Shown: positions 57,476 through 64,000 of the stretch, piece after piece | How positions within the stretch are numbered: position 1 is the first letter of the stretch | Layout: each line of letters starts with the position of its first letter | Assembly (NCBI RefSeq): GCF_000143415.4 | Contig: NW_003314280.1 | Location: forward strand, 1,843,549 to 1,907,548 | DNA length: 64,000 nt | Source of the DNA: Selaginella moellendorffii | Taxonomy: Eukaryota > Streptophyta > Lycopodiopsida > Selaginellales > Selaginellaceae | Direction: 5' to 3' | The notes under the pieces: generated by a model | Told to the model about the DNA's origin: nothing | Databases searched by the model: none | What the model saw: the letters and a program-made list of their open reading frames with translations, nothing else | Translations under genes and position numbers: made by a program

Positions 57476-57700
57476 TTCCTCATCACCAGCTGAGCACCTC
57501 CATAGCTGTAAAGTCCAAATGGTTTTGTTTTCCTTCCTTTTTTTCTTCGTTTTTTTTTTCGATAAGCGGAACTAAGAGTTCCACCTGTATCAAAATGGTC
57601 AGAATAAACACGCAACAAGGGAGAAATAACTCGCTTTGCAAGCTACTTGTTCTTCGCTTGTCTCTTCTCTGGTGCCTTGAGTTGTTCTTCCTCGGCATAG

Positions 57701-60483
<2,783 letters not shown>

Positions 60484-62404
60484 AGAGGCCTGCTTCCTGA
60501 GAATTGGCGAAGACGAAGGTAGGCGGAGCAGAAGGAGAACTCTCGGCAGCAGTCAAAGAGCACATCTACGAGAAAAAGCTCATTTTATACCGCGCCTTAC
60601 ATCCTCATACCCCACGTATTTTGTGTACAGATTCCTGGCACTCCATTGGTACCCGCTCCTGATTACAGCAGAACAAAGGTTTTAGTAAGCGACTTTCCAA
60701 TAAAGACAGCAGCCAGTTTCATCATAATACATATCCACTGCACATCCCCAGCGAAAACACAACAACCAAAGTCCACGCAAGCTCACAGGCCAGTCAAAGC
60801 AAGATCTTAAACAAGCTTCTACTTGGCATCAAAACGCACCTGTACAGACATACGGCATGTAGTCGAAGCATTATTGCGCTTTCGCAGTATGGGGAAAAAG
60901 GCTTGTAGTTGGCTTGGTCTCAAAAAGACAAACAGGAAACGAGTGAGAAAGAACTCCGTCTGTACTCTTTCTCTCTCGGTCTGCAGCTTGTTTACCTCCA
61001 GATCACGCACACAAGCAAACATATAATGCAATGCAAGGGAAGAGCACGAGCAGGACAGGCAGAACGAAAGTAACGGGAGCTGATTACAATGCAAGTTCTG
61101 CGCACCAAGAAGGACACCAGTGCTTAAGCCCACCCCACATGAAACTTGAGGTAACTCACGCAGTGTACAAACAAAACTCGCCAGGAGGGGACGACGATGA
61201 CACTAAGACTAGAGTATCCTGCGAGACTAGCGCTTTCAATCACTCTTCTTAGGCTCGAGAGTTTGGGATCCAGCTGTAGCTTACGAACTAGATATTAAAT
61301 GGACTCACCAGGAAAAAAAAAGTACCTCTGGATCGAGAATGAAGCGAGACGATTGCATGGATCAGGTTCCATGGGAAAAGCTGAATTCTCCATCAGGCAA
61401 GCAGTGTGAGCGACGAGGATGGTGTCAGGGAGCGGCTTTAGCCGTAGCCAAAAAAAACAATTTCACCGAGAGGAAGGACGGCCCTGGTCAATCAAAGAAA
61501 ATCATGCGAAAGAATAAAGAGCTATAATTTAGTCACCTTGGTGAGAGGCAGTGGTGTGCAGAGGTGATTTCCTTTTTCCATCTTCGAGCACTCGTGAATG
61601 GCAAGAGTGGCCCAGCCTTGAACAGCTCCTCCAGCCCAGGAGAGCAGAGCCTTTGTTCATCCCGAGAAACTTTAGCTCTTGCAGCAGTGCTGCACAGGAA
61701 TAAAGCAGAGTAAAAACTACACTGGGAAGACAAAGGCACTCACTACTCAATTCACTCGCCACTGGAACCGAGAAAATGGATCGCCTCTCTTCTCCGCGAA
61801 TCTTATCGTACCTGGAAAAGAACGCGAAAAAGGGAGAAGGAAGGAAATGTAGGTACTTGCATCGATCGATTAAGCGCCACATCGCTCGCGCAAAGCCTCC
61901 TCCTCCGGTACTAAACCCTAAAATATCGCTTGCTCTGTTTTTTAGGGTTCTTGGAAGTCAAAGTAACTTTAAACTTTTTGGAGTGGAAGAATTGGGCAAG
62001 GGCGGGCGCGGGATCGTCCTTTGCTTTTGCAAACCTGGAGAATCCTAAGTGTGACCACGAACACTGTGTGCAACGGTATGCTAGTTCCTCTAGAATATAG
62101 TCCTTGATCAAGCGATGGGACATTCTGATCGATCAAATGGAAGAAGAAGATGTCAATGCGAGCCATGATTGTGGGAAATTGCGCTGCTAATCCAGCGCCG
62201 CGCTGTGCTTTGGTGCGTTGTTCTTCCTCTTCTTGGCTGGCGAATCATCGATTGAGCGACATGGATCGAGCAGAGTGGTGGGTTTTCGAGTTTTTGGCCT
62301 TTATCTCGCGCGCACAGTGTGTGTGTGTCAGATTAGTTTAGAAAGAAGATAGCGCGTGTTTGTTTGGTTGTGTTCTTGAGCCCAAAGCAAGAGTTTCTTT
62401 AGCT
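60484..62404. other. Intergenic DNA with a possible unidentified minus-strand gene
   Basis: About 1.9 kb. On the minus strand an ATG at 61882 (MWRLIDRC) could splice to YDKIRGEERRSIFSVPVASE and then to an exon near 61690, ending at 61529 as a ~80-residue protein. An alternative phase gives LSWAGGAVQGWATLAIHECS and then, across an intron, LPDTILVAHTACLMENSAF. Splice-like borders exist (TTTCCAG, TGTGCAG) but I recognise no family and cannot choose a frame. It could be a small protein gene or a non-coding transcript. Otherwise nothing was found. Confidence 0.3.
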
Positions 62405-63019
62405 ATGGCCGAGAGATATTCGCTTCTTCCTCCAAGGATCTCCTATGGCCGCGGGGTTTGGGCTCCCGCGCCGCTGGAAGCCGCGCATACATTCCTCTCC
62501 AATCGCGCCAAATTGGATCCGGAAGACGATGCCTACTACAAGAAATTCATGTTCCGCAAGACAATGGTGGTGGTGGCGTGCCTCCTCGCGGCGGTGGTGG
62601 TGGTGGCGCACTGGAGCACGGCTGTGAGGTTCCTCCTCTTCCTGCTACGCAGATCCAGGAGATCCAGATCGTCAGCGAGGCGGGGAAGTGGCGGAGGGCA
62701 GGCGGCGGGGGAGGAGGAGGAGGAGGGCAATGAGGATCATGGAATGGTGGTGCTAGGGACATTCAAAGCGCAGCAAGAGGACGCGGATTCGCGGGCGCTC
62801 CGCCCGATCCAGATGGTCCAATTCGGCAACATGGGCAGCAGCCGCGGCGGGAGTAGCGGCGAGTGTATGATTTGCTTGAGCGAATTCCACAGCAGCGAGA
62901 AGATTGGGATGCTCCCGGATTGCGGCCATGGATTCCACCGCCCCTGCATTGAAATGTGGCTCTTCACGCACTCCAATTGCCCGATCTGCCGCCATAGCCT
63001 CGTGGAAGAGCAAGCCTGA
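62405..63019 (+). CDS. RING-H2 E3 ubiquitin ligase with one membrane segment (ATL-like)
   Basis: A single exon of 204 residues starting MAERYSLLPPRISYGRG; an upstream in-frame ATG at 62360 is less likely. A hydrophobic segment (MVVVACLLAAVVVVAHW, residues ~56-72) is followed by a basic stretch (RRSRRSRSSARR), setting the C-terminus in the cytosol. The RING-H2 finger near the end reads CMICLSEFHS, CGHGFHRPCIEMWL, then HSNCPICRH, matching C-x2-C, C-x-H-x2-H-x2-C and C-x2-C with the Trp and Pro typical of E2-binding ATL fingers. An acidic Glu run sits between membrane and RING. The canonical N-terminal GLD motif of ATLs is not evident, so ATL-like is cautious. A (GA)n tract follows the stop. Confidence 0.88.
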   Translation: MAERYSLLPPRISYGRGVWAPAPLEAAHTFLSNRAKLDPEDDAYYKKFMFRKTMVVVACLLAAVVVVAHWSTAVRFLLFLLRRSRRSRSSARRGSGGGQAAGEEEEEGNEDHGMVVLGTFKAQQEDADSRALRPIQMVQFGNMGSSRGGSSGECMICLSEFHSSEKIGMLPDCGHGFHRPCIEMWLFTHSNCPICRHSLVEEQA

Positions 63020-63276
63020 GAGAGAGAGAGAGAGAGAGATCACTCTTTGGGGAAACCAAAATCCCACGATTGCATCGAATTGATGGGCTCTTGGGCAGCT
63101 CCAATTTCTCGGTTTTCTCTTGGATCGATCGAGCGACCGAAATGTCGTAACTAGAATCTGGCCGGATCTGGTTTGTTTTTCCTGGCTGTGTGTCCAAGGG
63201 AATAAATGTATTGGAAAAAAGAGGGGGATGGTTTAGGGTTTAAGGGGCCTGGATTCTAGGGTTTTTAGAGAGCGCG

Positions 63277-64000
63277 ATGGCAGGAGGAGGGAAGCGCAAA
63301 TTGGAGCGCGCTGACGATGACGATGAGGAAGATTTCCCGCGAGGTGTGCCGGCTAGGGATTAGAATGGATTCTTTCTCCTCGATTAAACACTTCTATGCG
63401 CAGGAGGTAAGCAGGCATTGTCTGCCGCCGAAATCCAAGAGGCTAGAGCCGAGGCGGAGGCGGAGTTTAATCGAGAAAATGAGAATTTGGGGAAGAAAAC
63501 GAAGAAGAAGAAGAGGAAGGTGGAGGAGGATCCCGAGGAAGAAACTCTTTTGCTCTCTGGGAACGCTCGAAAATCAGTCGAGCTTTTGAAATTCAGGGTG
63601 AGAATCCATTTCTTCTTCTTTCTTCTAGCTAACTTCTCTTCTTCGTCAGAAATTATGTTCTGGAATGCGACTCTGGGGCGCTGTTTCTGGCATCAATAAG
63701 ACTGATCTTTCCATCAGCCTTCCAAATGGATTGCATGGATTTGTTAAAATAGATGAGGCATTTCCCGAGTATACTCCAGATTTGAGCGACGATAAGGTAT
63801 CTATTTTACACTCCCTTTTGATAGAGCTTGACATTTCTGTGCCAGGGAAAATGCCACCTTTTGTTGGAGGAACTATTCCATGTTGGACAGTACGTTTCCT
63901 GTACTCTCTTGAACCTGGAGGAGACGAAGGGTGATGGCGAGAAGAAGCAGCCCAGGAGAGCGGTTCTCTCGCTACTTCCTCGACATTTTAATGAAGGAAT
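63277..64000 (+). CDS. RRP5: RRP5-like ribosome biogenesis protein, 5' exons only
   Basis: Starts MAGGGKRKLERADDDDEED at 63277, with short introns. Exon 2 reads GKQALSAAEIQEARAEAEAE and a Lys-rich stretch (KKTKKKKRKVEED). Exon 3 opens the first S1 RNA-binding repeat: GMRLWGAVSGINKTDLSISL, PNGLHGFVKIDEAF. Exon 4, read in the correct phase from 63847, gives LLEELFHVGQYVSCTLLNLE and RRAVLSLLPRHFNEG and runs off the window. The acidic/basic leader followed by S1 repeats with FHVGQYV is characteristic of RRP5/PDCD11, a nucleolar scaffold needed for both 18S and 5.8S rRNA maturation. About 260 bp separates it from the RING gene. Confidence 0.85.

Overview
The window is nuclear DNA of a land plant. 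Genes have many short introns of roughly 50-60 bases with GT-AG borders. They include PLS-type PPR genes, a Pol IV largest subunit with a DeCL tail, a class II CPD photolyase, a class III peroxidase and a plant subtilase. Compact GC-richer gene islands alternate with AT-rich repeat deserts. This fits a lycophyte such as Selaginella moellendorffii, but that is an inference from architecture and not a database result. One assembly gap of Ns lies at 25578-26098.

Layout. 1-4440: the 3' part of a small AT-rich secreted-protein gene, then a large fold-back repeat. 4495-12858: a dense island with an AN1 zinc-finger protein, a 10-exon SPICE1-like protein carrying a seven-fold S-P-x-W/G-K/R repeat and a KEN box, a long PPR protein and a class II photolyase. 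12912-13712: a mosaic of three gene fragments (SGT, PPR, carbamoyl-phosphate synthase). 13713-20810: a repeat desert with a GC-rich minisatellite inside LTR-like ends, a complete 603-bp TRIM element and a chromovirus relic. 20815-28197: a CHY1 relic and an inverted pair of paralogues that join an unknown N-terminal domain to two HSP20-like domains, separated by repeats, a gypsy relic and the gap. 28356-35866: SGT co-chaperone and NRPD1-like gene, head to head over 178 bp. 37650-48060: a second secreted-protein copy with a premature stop, a frameshifted PPR gene, an AT-rich lectin-like gene, a broken peroxidase fused to the 3' half of a CHY1 gene, and PPR debris. 49778-64000: a guanylate-binding-like GTPase, the second lectin/peroxidase copy with an intact peroxidase, a subtilase, a RING-H2 ligase and the first exons of RRP5.

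Two direct segmental duplications shape the right half: 42303-44973 with 53728-56417 (lectin plus peroxidase), and 40075-41207 with 46661-47826 (PPR 3' end). Together with the 12.9-13.7 kb mosaic, the CHY1 pieces and the PPR debris, they show repeated DNA-level copying, truncation and fusion of neighbouring genes. The intact genes cover unrelated housekeeping and defence roles: DNA repair, RNA-directed silencing, co-chaperoning, ribosome assembly and cell-wall or apoplast enzymes. They do not form one pathway.
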